A stretch of DNA of 64,000 bases from Adiantum capillus-veneris. Taxonomy: Eukaryota; Streptophyta; Polypodiopsida; Polypodiales; Pteridaceae. The notes under the pieces are model-generated. The model did no database searches and was not told the origin of the DNA. It worked only from the letters and a program-made list of their open reading frames with translations. Both the position numbers and the translations under genes were made by a program. The first letter of the stretch is position 1, and every line of letters begins with the position of its first letter. Shown here in pieces: positions 9,756-20,032 of the stretch. The DNA lies in the NCBI GenBank assembly GCA_014529385.2, contig CM043944.1, positions 91,071,914-91,135,913 on the forward strand, read 5' to 3'.

Positions 9756-10537
9756 ACAAAGTCAAAGTCATTGTAGACCTACCGAGGCCTACTAATGCAA
9801 AACAAGTGCAATCCTTCATGGGACACTGTGGATATTATCGAAGATTCATATACATGTATGCGGTTATCGCACAACCTCTGTATCGCTTGCTAGTCAATTT
9901 CGATTGGACCGAGGAGTGTGAAACTTCATTCCAAAAGCTGAAGGAAAACCTTATATCAACACCTGTACTGAAAGCACCAGATTAGGAAAAGATATTCCAT
10001 GTTCACATTGATGCTTCTGCATATGCCATTGGAAGTATTCTGGCTCAACCAGGAGACGGAACAATGGACTTTCCAGTTTGTTATGCAAGCCGAGAGTTAA
10101 ACAGTGTGGAAAAGAACTACACAACCACCGAACGAGAAGGGTTAGGAATGATTTATGCTGTAAAGAAATTTTGGCATTATTTGCTCGCAAACAAATTTGT
10201 GTTCTTCACAGATCATCAAGCTCTTTTGTATCTGGTAAGTAAACCATGCAATACAGGGAGAATTGTACGTTGATTTATTATATTGCTAGAGTTTGACTTC
10301 ACAGTGGTGGTCAAAAAGGGTAAAACCCATCTACGAGCAGATCATCTTTCAAGGATACACAACGGGGAAGCTCCTGAAGGAGTATATGATGACATACTAG
10401 ATGCTTATCTTTTCAATATTGAAATGGTACCCAAATGGTCTCAGGAAATTGATAGCATTCTTTCCTTTGGAAGTGAGTTTGATAATACGGAATACAAATC
10501 CAAACAACAAACAATTCGACAAACAAAAAACTTCTAG
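9756..10537 (+). pseudogene. RT thumb/connection and RNase H domain, with three stops
   Basis: Read in one frame this stretch gives the RT end (QVQSFMGHCGYYRRFI), then RNase H with HIDASAYAIGSILAQ, TTTEREGLGMIYAVKKFWHY and FVFFTDHQALLYL. The D-E-D catalytic residues are visible. RNase H removes the RNA strand after copying. Stops occur at 9984-9986 (TAG), 10271-10273 (TGA) and 10535-10537 (TAG). The piece after 10283 (KKGKTHLRADHLSR) is the conserved end of RNase H, followed by a linker with W-S-x-E-I that leads into the zinc-finger module. Confidence 0.85.
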
Positions 10538-10795
10538 TTGATAGCAGGACGGCTGTATCATCTTGGATCGGACCAAATCCTACGATTATGTATAAATCCG
10601 GAAGAATTCGAGTGCTACCTTGAAGAAGCACATATTCAAGATTGTGCATTTCATTGTTCAACATTGAAAACACACCAGAGACTGAAACAGTTAGGGGTTT
10701 ATTGGCCAACTATGTATGCGAACAAACATTCTTATGTTATCAATTGTACTATATGTAGTGCCAAACGACCAGTGGATCACGCAACTTTGTTTTAA
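10538..10795 (+). pseudogene. Extra integrase-type HHCC zinc-finger module
   Basis: This 85-codon stretch reads LYHLGSDQILRLC, then the His pair in EEAHIQDCAFH (codons at 10631 and 10652), then GVYWPTM and the Cys pair in YVINCTICSAKRP (10745 and 10754). That is the full H-x6-H...C-x2-C signature of a retroviral-type integrase N-terminal finger. A second, more canonical finger follows at 11009-11134. Both are preceded by the same W-S-x-x-I...DF/NF-x-LI-x-x-LY phrase, so the whole module looks tandemly duplicated. The stretch ends at TAA (10793-10795), in frame with what follows. Confidence 0.75.
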
Positions 10796-12076
10796 GTAAA
10801 CATTGCACCTGCATGGAGTCAATATATCATTCACTTATTAACCACTAGGACGTTCCTTGAGAACATCACAAGAGCACGGAAAAAAGCTATAGAGCTGGAA
10901 GCTCGTGACTTTCAGTTAATTGGGAACCAACTCTATAAGCGAGGAAAGGACAATCAACTTAGAATCTGTGCAAGTGAAAGCGAATACCTGCTGATTCTAG
11001 AACATGCACATAGAGGAATAAGTGGAGGCCATTTTTCGGGCGATAAGACGGCAAAAATTGTCTTAACGGCAGGAATTTGGTGGCCTACATTGCACATGGA
11101 TGCTGAAGAGTTTGTAAAGCGTTGTGACGCATGTCAACGCACCAAGGTGCCGATAAAAAGAGATGAGATGCCACTACGGCCAATGATGGGAGCAAGAGAA
11201 TTTGCAAAATGGGGCATTTATTTTGTAGGACCTATCTCACCCCCTGCATATCACACCCATACCCAATATATCATTGTGGCTACAGACTATCTCACAAAAT
11301 GGGTCGAAGCCAAGGCAACACAAAAAGCTGATGCACGCACCACTGCACAATTTTTATATGAGAATGTTTTTGTACGATACGGGCTACCAATAGAAATTGT
11401 CAGTGACTGAGGGACACATTTTCTCAATGAAGTCATTGAATATCTGCTAGAGGAATTCATGGTCATACATAGGAAATCTGCTCCATACCATCCACAGGCA
11501 AATGGACAAGATGAGGCCACAAATAAAACACTATGCACGGTTCTCACTAAAATAGTGTCAGAATCAAGAACAGATTGGGATCAGCAGCTACACTCAACAC
11601 TATGGGCATACAGGGTAGCTTACAAAACATCAATAGGAACAACACCATACAACATGGTGTTTGGCCTAAATGCTATACTACCCATAGAGTTTTTAATTCC
11701 AACTCTAAGAGTAGCAAAACGCTTAGAATGGACAGGGCATGAGCTCTCTTCAAGAATAGATGATCTTGAAAAGCTAGATGAACTCCGCTTACGAGCTGTA
11801 GCTTCAATCTATGCTAAAAAGAGAAGACAAAAAGAATTTTTTGACAAACATGTACGCACTAAAGAGTTCAAAACAGCTGATTACGTACTTGTTTATACCT
11901 TGAAGCAACATGCCAAGAAAATTAAAAAGCGAGGGATGGGACCCTTTGTGATTAGTGATCTATCACAAAGTGGAGCTGTCCAGCTTGCTACATTAGCAGG
12001 TGAGGAAATGCCGAACTGGATTAGTGGATGTCGACTGAAGAAGCATCTACCACTCACACAGGAGATGCTCCAATAA
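10796..12076 (+). pseudogene. Integrase of the gypsy polyprotein
   Basis: The frame continues with the canonical zinc finger (H at 11009 and 11030 in HRGISGGHFSGDKT; C at 11123 and 11132 in KRCDACQRTK). Next comes the catalytic core: KWGIYFVGPIS, IVSD followed by a stop, then HPQANGQDEATNKTL. The core normally has D-D-E; the first Asp is Tyr (TAT, 11219-11221), the second is followed by TGA (11408-11410), and the Glu is kept. The C-terminal part (KRRQKEFFDKHVRTKEFK to the stop at 12076) has no chromodomain. Integrase would insert the cDNA into the genome; this copy should be dead. Confidence 0.88.
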
Positions 12077-12097
12077 ATTCATCAAGGAAAACAAAGA

Positions 12098-13331
12098 ATG
12101 AAGGAAAAACAAAGAGTATGAGAGGAAGCTCAAGTAGAAGCACAAGAACGCATAGTAAAAAGAAGACTTCTGCGACAACAACAACAAAGTGGAGCACCAT
12201 TGCGAATGAATGCCATTCGACTGATGAAGTGGGATGAAGACACAGTGGAGCCAATAATTGCAGTCAAAGTGGGCAGCACTCAAGTTGAATCGACAGCATT
12301 GCTTGATTCTGAAGCTCAAGCAAATTTGATCTCTTACGGATTATACCAACAGCTCAAATTCGCAGGTCCACTATCCTACTCCTCAAGTGCTGGAAAGTAG
12401 CAAATCACACCCGTTGAAAACATTGGGATGGACTATATTGCATGTACAGATACATCAATATATTTACCCACACAAATTCTATGTGGTGGAGGATAAAAGC
12501 ACACAACACCCAATGATGTTGGGAAAACCTTGGCAAAAAGAGTACAATGTGCAGATAAATTGGAATGCAAAGGCAGTCAAAATTCAGCATGCACATGAAC
12601 AACAGGTGATAGCCTTTGCTCAGCAATACCAGAATAATCAGCTGCAAGCCATGCAATCACTGGAAAAAAAGCCAAAAGCAAAAATGCCATCAAAGAATAA
12701 CATGATACCCAGGACCAACAATCAGGTAAAAGCCAACCATGCTAACTACAGACATATGAAGTCACCGGCCGCAATGCAAAGATCTAGGTTACCAAAACAA
12801 GGGGAACAAGTATGGATGCGGAAGGATAGAAATGACAGAGTAGACCAACAACAATGCAACGAAAGAAATCGACCGAAGCAGATGGTTCAATCAAAAACCA
12901 AGGGCATAAAACAGATATGGATCCCCAAGAAAATGCTTAGCCATAACCCAAATGTCACTCGCACTTGGATACCAAAACAAAAGCAAAAGGAACTCCCTTC
13001 AGTACAAGCAACATCGGAAGGCAGACAGTTGCATTTGAAAAAGGAAAGCCGGCTTATGTGGATACAAATCATCAACAAAAAAGTGGAAACAACGGAAGTA
13101 GAAAAACATTTCCAAAAACTGGCAAAAGCAAAATACCAATGGAAAGCAAAGGCAATACGGCCCATAGCCATTCCGGCCCAGCCAATTCTCTCCTTAGAAA
13201 CAGCTACGGCTCTATCAACAGTGTCGGCAAAGCAATTGCCTTTTGCAAAAAAGACAATTAAACAAAGAGCAGTAGAGCTACAGCTGTTACTTGCAAAGAA
13301 AACAGGAAACCTTGACGGCGAATGCCAATAA
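12098..13331 (+). pseudogene. Accessory frame: second retropepsin-like domain plus W-x-P-K basic tail
   Basis: Starting 22 bases after the integrase stop, the frame gives a basic Q-rich leader, then a retropepsin-like core: VKVGSTQVESTALLDSEAQ around 12260-12320, and after a shift near 12390, HKFYVVEDKSTQHPMMLGKP. The D-S-E-A and hydrophobic-LG-K-P-W pattern matches the active-site loop and C-terminal helix region of retropepsins, but the Gly of D-T/S-G is Glu. The rest is Lys/Gln-rich, with Trp repeats at 12813, 12918, 12966 and 13059 (VWMRK, IWIPKK, TWIPKQ, MWIQ). A stop lies at 12119-12121. Function unknown; the basic tail suggests nucleic-acid binding. Confidence 0.55.
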
Positions 13332-14790
13332 GCATCTTGCTTATTCCCTTCTCTTGCACAACATTAATTTTTCCATGCATTGACCGAGTATGCATAAAAT
13401 AGGGCCACATTAATCGGCCAGGCATTAGCACAACTTTTTCAACCTATGCACGACACATACTCTGAGGCGATACCTTGTCGTCCGGGAGGACTCCGGCTAG
13501 GAGGGGGGGAGGCATTCTCAAATGCGGAACCAATAACAGAAACAGCAAAAAAGGGCATGATTTTCGACTATTTTAAGGGTTGTTGTTTGATTGTGAATTT
13601 TTTTGGAGTAACCCAAGTACATATGCCCTTATACAACATGTATCTATAGGTATATGGGGCCAAATGCCAAATCAAGCGCCAAATGCCAAATCAAGCCCCT
13701 AGGTGTGTGTATATAAGTAAAAATAGTCATTTTTCGGGCAAAATAGTGGTAAAACGGAGAAATCCGGCCATAAAAATTGCATGTGAGTGTATATAATGTT
13801 TTGCGGTGATGTTTGTGATTTATTATGATTTTTGGGAGATTTTTTGGGTTTGATTTGCTATTTTCTTTTTAATATTGCTAATTTTTGGCAGAAAAACTTC
13901 AAAATAACAAAAAGCAGGTGAAAAACGATCGTAATGAAAAAAATAAATATGGGGATGATCAGTGACTATAGGAAAACCTATGGTACAGTGGGGATGCAAT
14001 TATGAGACTGGAGCGGAAAGCGTGTTTTGGCGAGGTTTTGACCGAAATGCCAAATTTCTGGTAAACAGAGCAAATGGAGTCCAAATCAAGAAAGTTTTGA
14101 GCCTAAACCGCATCTCGCAAGAAGATAGGAGCACATGTCAAAATTCATGAAAAGTGGTTCGGGGACCTCCATTATAAGAAATTTTCACCTCATTTTTAGC
14201 TCATTCTCACTATTGACTTTGTGGAGAGAGCTTCTGCCACCTAGAGCGGATCGACCTTCCAGCAGCTTCTACGACGCGCACGACTACTCGACAAGCTCCA
14301 GACATGAGAGGTAGGCGCACCACCTTGAGTTTTTCGCGCATGTTTGTCATTATGTCGCGAAAACTAGCGTAGGGGTCACACACAAAGCGGGCGGTAGAGA
14401 CCTACAAGTAAAGACGGCGGCCTAACGGCTAACCCAAAAGCAACAAGACTTCATTGGAAGATTACCCTAGCCTAGGAGACCAGTCCTGGATGTCCAAAGG
14501 CAGTAGAAATCCATCGGAGAAAACCCTAATTCCTAGAAACCCGCAAGAGGCCACCAAATGGAAAATCGGCGAAACGATGACTAAATGCTACCAAAATTCA
14601 TGGGTAGGAGCATCTCGACATGCTCGACAAGTCTATATGACCCGCATGACCAAAAAGTGACCCGAGGCGGCACTAAACTTCAGAAACGGCATCAGACACA
14701 CAAAGCGTCAAATTGCTCTTGCGGCCAAACCGCAAGACCGTTTGCCACCAAACTTCACGAGCGGCTTTCCTAGACCATCAACAACCAAGT
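13332..14790 (+). other. Non-coding stretch between accessory frame and copia insertion
   Basis: No convincing coding sequence. It contains a polypurine run AGGAGGGGGGGAGG near 13498-13512 that closely resembles the terminal polypurine tract. It also has a 19-bp direct repeat (GCCAAATGCCAAATCAAGC at 13659 and 13678). A TATA-like TTATAAG (about 14173) is followed by a pyrimidine-rich leader and a GAGAGGTAGG donor-like site near 14308. The last features may be a second promoter and splice donor for the downstream frame, which is inference. Confidence 0.45.
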
Positions 14791-15015
14791 TGTTATGATA
14801 TACATGTTGTAGTGATGTGTGTGAACACACTAGGACCACCGGGGCATTTTTTCCCTCTTTAGGAGGTTTTTTCCCCCGGGCATCGTATATACGCCCATCA
14901 CTCTAGAGCTATCTATTTCCATTGCACACTAAGTAATTCACTCTCTATTGTGTGCCTTGAGCTTCCTTCGTCTTCTCCAACCTGTGTGTGTTTCTCTGCA
15001 ACCCTAATTACAACA
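14791..15015 (+). repeat. copia 5' LTR, 225 bp
   Basis: Starts TGTTATGATATACATG and ends CCTAATTACAACA. It matches the 3' LTR apart from scattered substitutions and small indels, for example TGTTATGATA against TGTTACCATA. Confidence 0.95.
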
Positions 15016-15017
15016 AT

Positions 15018-15029
15018 TGGTATCAGAGC
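15018..15029 (+). promoter_or_regulatory. Primer-binding site, tRNA-Met type
   Basis: TGGTATCAGAGC lies two bases after the 5' LTR. It is complementary to the 3' end of plant initiator tRNA-Met, the standard primer of copia elements. Confidence 0.95.
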
Positions 15030-15375
15030 AGGTCACGTCCTCCCGGGCTTAGTCGCCAGCTGCTCCAGCACACCTGCTCACTTTCTCCGATTTCAGTGAG
15101 CTTTGGCGAGCATTCGCAGGTCGACAAAAATTTTGGGACCGATCGTAGAGCTTGGTCTGCTCAGAATTTTTATTTGGGCTCATTTCGGCCTCCATTTCCA
15201 CTACAGGCAGTACTGCACAGGCTATTTCGTCATTTTGTGCAGAATTTCTATCAGTGCCGTTTTTTGCATAACAGGTGCCTTAAAGTCTTCTACGGTTTGT
15301 GCTATATAGCACAGGTTGTTCCCGCTCCATTTCTCCTATTTTCGGGCTGTTTTCACATCAGGTGCAGCATTTATC

Positions 15376-16423
15376 ATGGCTGACAACAACAACACAAATG
15401 TATTCAAGATGTTTGCTGCTGAGGACAGGTTGGATGGGGACAACTACCCTATGTGGGCTTATATGATGCAACATGTTCTTGTGTCAAAGGGTGTCTGGAA
15501 CATTGTGCAGGGCATTGATGTACGTCCTGGTTCTGAGGATGTTGCAGGTTTTGCTGCAAGGATTACAACTGTTAGAGTTGTTTTGCCTACGACAAAACAA
15601 GCTCGTTGGGATGTTAAGGATGCACAGGCTCATGCATTGATTGCGTTATCTGTGAAGCGCACCATTGTTCCTCACATCCGTTCAACAAAATCTGCAAAAC
15701 AGGCTTGGGATATTCTAGCAGGTCTTTATGCAAGCCGCAATGAGGCTAAATTGCTTTGTTGCGTAAAGAGCTGGAGTCGAAGATTATGCACGAGGAAGAT
15801 GATATGGACACTTTCCTTGCTAGTGTCAAGGATATCAATGAGCAGCTCATTTCTGCAGGTGAAGTCATTTCAGACAGTTCCCTTGTGCAGACTGTTCTTG
15901 ATGCCTTACCAGATTCCTACCAGACTTTTGCTAGTACTCGGAGACTGATGACCCAAGGAAATCCTGAAGTTGTCAAGTTTGATGCATTATGCACATTGCT
16001 GTTGCAAGAGTCACTTTCTAGAAAAAACAGGACTAGGTAGGGTGCAGTTGAACAGGCTTTTATTGCTTCTCAAAGAAAGGGTGGTAACAGTAATGCAGCC
16101 ACTTCTTATTGTTCTGCTGCGAGTGGCTAAAATTCTGTTCCTAATGCTTCTGCTGGCAGCACTTTGTCTGGCAATTGTGGTGATAAGGGCAAAAAGAAGA
16201 TGCGTTGCCATTATTGTAAAGCTAATGATCACTTGATCAAGTCGTGTCCTAAGTTGAAGGCCAAAGAGACTAAGAAGAAAGAGGGTGGTTCCACTGCAAA
16301 TGCTGGTTCCACTACAAATGCAGCCATTGTTGAGTCTTTTGTGAAAGGAGACTATGTTGCTGATGTTGATGCAGAATGGGCTTTTAGCGCAGAGTGCACT
16401 TACAATCCTGTTGTCCATGATGC
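15376..16423 (+). pseudogene. copia gag with CCHC zinc knuckle
   Basis: ATG at 15376 starts MADNNNTNVFKMFAAEDRLD followed by NYPMWAYMMQHVLVSKGVW, the N-terminal gag pattern of plant copia (D-G-x-N-Y-x-x-W). The frame shifts near 15750, continues as LRKELESKIMHEEDDMDTF, meets TAG at 16038-16040 and TAA at 16128-16130, then shows a zinc knuckle CHYCKANDHLIKSC (C-x2-C-x4-H-x4-C). Gag would package element RNA into particles. A further shift near 16424 leads into protease. Three breaks make it non-functional. Confidence 0.9.
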
Positions 16424-17236
16424 ATGCTGTCAGTTGTTGCGGCAGATTCACATGTGTGGTATTTCGACAGTGGTGCTACAAAGCACATTACCTCACATCG
16501 TGAATTTTTTACCTCTCTCGAGTCAGTCCCTCATGGGAATTCAGTCACTTGTGCCAACAACGCCTCTTATCCAGTTCAGGGAGTTGGAAAGATTGTGCTC
16601 ACTGCTGCTAATGGCAGTTCCTTCACACTTGTTGATGCACTTCATGTACCTGGGATCAAGAAGAATCTCTTGTCTGTATCCGCACTTGCTAGACTTGGAC
16701 TTGTAGTCAAATTTGTGGATGACAGATGTACAGTTCATGATCTCAGTTTCGGTGATAAAATTGTTGCATCTGGGCTTTTGTGCCGTGGGATGTATAACCT
16801 CACTTTGTATGACAAGTGTGGACAAAATTTTGCAAATGCTGTTGCAGATTCAAGGGCTATTTCAGATGCAAAACTTTGGCATGCACGTTTTGGTCATCTG
16901 AATTTTGTCAGTTTGCTGCGTTCGAAGAAATCTGATATGGTTGCTTCTTTGCCGCCTCTTGAAGCACCTGTCAAACATGTTTGTGAAGGCTGTATTTTAC
17001 GTAAGATGCAACGTTCTAAGTTTCCAAAGGATGGTTCAGTTCGGGCCACATGCAGGTTGCAGCTTGTGCATAGTGATGTTTGTGGGCCCATGCAAACTCC
17101 GTCCTTGGGCAATTACCTGTACTTCGTGACTTTCATTGATGACTACTCCAGGCATGCATGGGTATTTCCGCTTAAAGCGAAGTCCGAAGTTTTCATGTGC
17201 TTCAAACAATTTTTGGCTATGGTTGAAAATGGCTGA
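16424..17236 (+). pseudogene. copia protease, GAG-pre-integrase and integrase start
   Basis: The frame opens with the aspartic protease active site in WYFDSGATKHIT and continues through ALHVPGIKKNLLSVSALARL. The zinc-binding GAG-pre-integrase stretch follows (LWHARFGHLNFVSLL and CEGCILRKMQ), then the first catalytic Asp of integrase in LVHSDVCGPM. It ends at a TGA created by the 97-bp tandem duplication. The protease catalytic DSG is intact. Confidence 0.92.
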
Positions 17237-17330
17237 TGACTACTCCAGGCATGCATGGGTATTTTCGCTTAAAGTGAAGTTCGAAGTTTTCATGTGCTTC
17301 AAACAATTTTTGGCTATGGCTGAAAATGTC
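17137..17330 (+). repeat. 97-bp tandem duplication in copia integrase
   Basis: The 97-bp unit beginning TGATGACTACTCCAGGCATG occurs twice in a row (17137-17233 and 17234-17330), with about five differences. Because 97 is not a multiple of three, the duplication shifts the reading frame and creates a stop at the junction. Confidence 0.95.
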
Positions 17331-17987
17331 TCGAAATGTACTATGGGCACCCTCCGTTCCGATCGAGGGGGGGAGTATATGTCTCATGAATTTAATGCAT
17401 TTTTGGCTAGTCGTGGGATAAAACACCAATGTACAGTGCCTTATACACCTCAGCAAAATGGTGTTGCTGAGAGGAAAAACAGGTCACTGATGGAAATGGC
17501 ACGATGTAGGGTCAAAAGTCAAGCTTTGCGGCATTCTTTTTGGCTTGAGGCCATCATGTGTGCCACTTATGTACTTAACAGGTGTCCTACGAAAGCTTTG
17601 CAGTCTATTACTCCATATGAAGCATGGCATGATAGAAAGCCTTCTATTGAGCACATGCGTGTTTTTGGCTGTTTGGCATATGCTTTGGTGCCACAAGTGC
17701 AGCGCAGAAAATTGGATGATAAGGCTGTCAAATGTATTTTTGTTGGTTATAGTGCTGAAAGAAAAGGTTACAGGTTGTATCATCCGCAAACAAAACGTAT
17801 TCCGGTTTCTTTGGATGTAGTGTTTGTGGAAGATTCTGTTCAGCCCTTGCTGTCATGTACTAGAGATAGTAATGTAAGCTCACAGGACATTTATGACACT
17901 TTGTTGCCTCTTTTTAGTGGTGGAAATACGAATGTAAGTTCCAATGAGGCAAATGTACAGCCTATGCGGGTTTTTGAAATTTTTTAA
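17234..17987 (+). pseudogene. copia integrase core and C-terminal part
   Basis: Reading resumes in the second copy of the duplication. It shows the second Asp in LRSDRGGEYMSHEF and the Glu in TPQQNGVAERKNRSLMEMAR, completing D-D-E. CIFVGYSAERKGYRLYHP is the usual C-terminal phrase of copia integrase. The frame ends at TAA (17985-17987), with homologous sequence continuing in the same frame toward RT. Confidence 0.92.
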
Positions 17988-19151
17988 GATCAGCCTATTA
18001 CTGATGCACATGTACATGATGTACTTGATGAGGAAAGGGCTGAAAATGAGCAGGATAGAGGTATGCCAAAATGGCTGGTGCACACTTTGCGTGACAGTAA
18101 ATTGGATGCACCTTTGTCTAGTCGTACTCGTTCAGGCTCTCGCCATGCATCTTATGCATCATATTGTTATGCTTTGGCTGTGTCTAGCTTACATGATGTT
18201 GAGGAGCCTCTGTCTTTTGATGAAGCACAGAATTCAGAAAATTGGATGGCTGCCATGCAATCAGAATATGATGCACTTATAGAAAATGACACATGGAATT
18301 TGTGTGATTTGCCTCCTGGCAAAAAGGCCATTGGTACGAAGTGGGTTTACAAGTTGAAACGCAATCCGGATGGTGAGATCGATCGCCATAAGGCTTGACT
18401 TGTTGCAAAAGGTTATGCATCGCAAAAAGGCATAGATTATGAAGAGACTTTTGCTCCCACTTGTCGTATGACTACTGTGCGTTTTCTATGTGCATTGGCA
18501 GCTCATTTTGGTTGGGATGTACATCAATCAGACATTGTTACTGCTTTCTTGAATGATGACATATTTGAGGAAGTTTATGTAAGGCAGCCTCGTGGTTTTG
18601 TCATAAAAGGACAAGAGGACAAAGTGTGCAAATGTAAAAAGGCTTTGTATGGGTTGAAGCAATCTCCTCGTGCTTGGTATGAGAAAGCTGACACTCATTT
18701 GGTCAAATAAGGCTTTCATAACAGTCCAACAGAAAGCACATTGTATGTAAAGCGTGAGGGTGATGTACTTCTCATCGTGGTTCTTTATGTTGATGATTTG
18801 TTGATCACTGGACCAAATGAGAGACATATTGCTGAATTTAAGGCTGATTTGAATGCTTCTTTCAAGATGAAAGATTTGGGGTTGTTGCATCATTACTTGG
18901 GTATACAGTTTAAGCAGTGTGATGGTGGTATTTCCTTGTGTCAAAAAAGTTACATAGAGACATTGCTATGTAAGTTTGGACTTGAGGATTGCAAACCTAT
19001 TGCCACTCCCATGGAAACATGTTTGAAGTTGAGTCTACATGATGCTGGTGATCCTGCTGATGTCACTCTTTACCAAACTGCTGTTGGCTGCCTCATTTAT
19101 GTATGCAACACTTCAGTTTGCAGTCTCACAGGTCAGCAGATTTATGCATAG
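17988..19151 (+). pseudogene. copia reverse transcriptase
   Basis: Motifs in order: ENDTWNLCDLPPGKKAIGTK, WVYKLKRNPDGEIDRHKA followed by TGA (18396-18398), [59 protein letters not shown] at 18708-18710, then LYVDDLLITG with the catalytic YVDD. All lie in one frame, which ends at TAG (19149-19151). The premature stops prevent a functional enzyme, although the palm sequence is otherwise well kept. Confidence 0.94.
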
Positions 19152-19730
19152 CCCAGGGTCTAAGCATTGACAGGCTGTCAAGAGGATTTTCCGCTACCTT
19201 AGTGGCACTTTACATCTTGGCTTGTTTTATCCGAAGGGAGGATCATTTCCGCCAGACTTACATGCTTTTTCGGACTCAGATTGGGTTGGTTGTTTTGACA
19301 CACGAGTGGCCACAAGCGGTTTTTGTTTCATGCTTGGTAGTTCATGTATATCATGGTTGAGCAAGAAGTAACCTACTGTGGCCACTTGGAGTTGTGAGGC
19401 TGAGTACAGGGCAGTCTTCACAGCTACGGTTGAGTGTGTATGGCTCAGACGCCTTATGGCTGATTTGGGTGTTGGACAAGACACTACCAACACTATCTAC
19501 ACTGACATTCAGAGCGCATTGGCAATTGCGAGGAGCCCAATTTTCATGCTCGCACAAAGTACATTGAGGTGCATTACCACTATGTCAGGGAGAGGCTCTC
19601 AGCAGGAGAGATCAACTTGGTTTATGTGCCAACACAGGACAACCTTGCAGATCTTTTCACAAAGGCATTGTCTCGTGAGAAGCTTGAAGCTTTCCGCAAA
19701 GCTTTGGGCTTACTCCCCTTTGTGGACTGA
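19152..19730 (+). pseudogene. copia RNase H, heavily broken
   Basis: Pieces in different frames give TWSCEAEYRAVFTATVECVW, then TIYTDIQSALAIARSP, then (after a shift near 19545) VHYHYVRERLSAGEINLVYV and DNLADLFTKALSREKLEAFR, the typical end of copia polyproteins, stopping at TGA about 19728. The first ~200 bases carry several stops. The E and D of the catalytic set are visible. Confidence 0.88.
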
Positions 19731-19788
19731 TCCTTTCCTCAGGGCATGGCACTTCCCTTTACTCATGTGCCATCTCTCGTTCACCGCA

Positions 19789-19805
19789 TCACTCTAGGGG
19801 GGATT
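19789..19805 (+). promoter_or_regulatory. copia polypurine tract
   Basis: TCTAGGGGGGATT directly precedes the 3' LTR start TGTTACC, the expected place for plus-strand priming. Confidence 0.85.
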
Positions 19806-20032
19806 TGTTACCATATACATGTGGTAGTGATGTGTGTGAACACACTAGGACCGCCGGGGCATTTTTTCCCTCTTTAGTAGGTTTTTTCCAACGTGCATCG
19901 TATATACGCCCATCATTCTAGGGCTATCTATCTTTCCATTGCACACTAAGTAGTTCACTCTCTATTGTGTGCCTTGACCTTCCTTCATCTTCTCCAAGCT
20001 GTGTGTGTTTCTCTGCAACCCTAATTCCAACA
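19806..20032 (+). repeat. copia 3' LTR, 227 bp
   Basis: Starts TGTTACCATATACATG and ends CCTAATTCCAACA, followed by the target duplicate CAAGT. It is homologous to 14791-15015. Confidence 0.95.

Larger units (their letters stand above)
14791..20032 (+). mobile_element. Ty1/copia LTR retrotransposon, nested, degenerate
   Basis: LTRs at 14791-15015 and 19806-20032 are bordered by the 5-base direct repeat CAAGT (14786-14790 and 20033-20037). The PBS matches tRNA-iMet and a polypurine tract precedes the 3' LTR. Domain order is gag, protease, integrase, RT, RNase H, which defines copia. Frames carry at least six stops and several shifts, so the copy is inactive. It sits inside the gypsy internal region and is therefore younger than it. 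Confidence 0.96.

Noticed and set aside
16011-16451. 146-codon minus-strand frame
   Set aside because: It is the shadow of the copia gag and knuckle region on the other strand.
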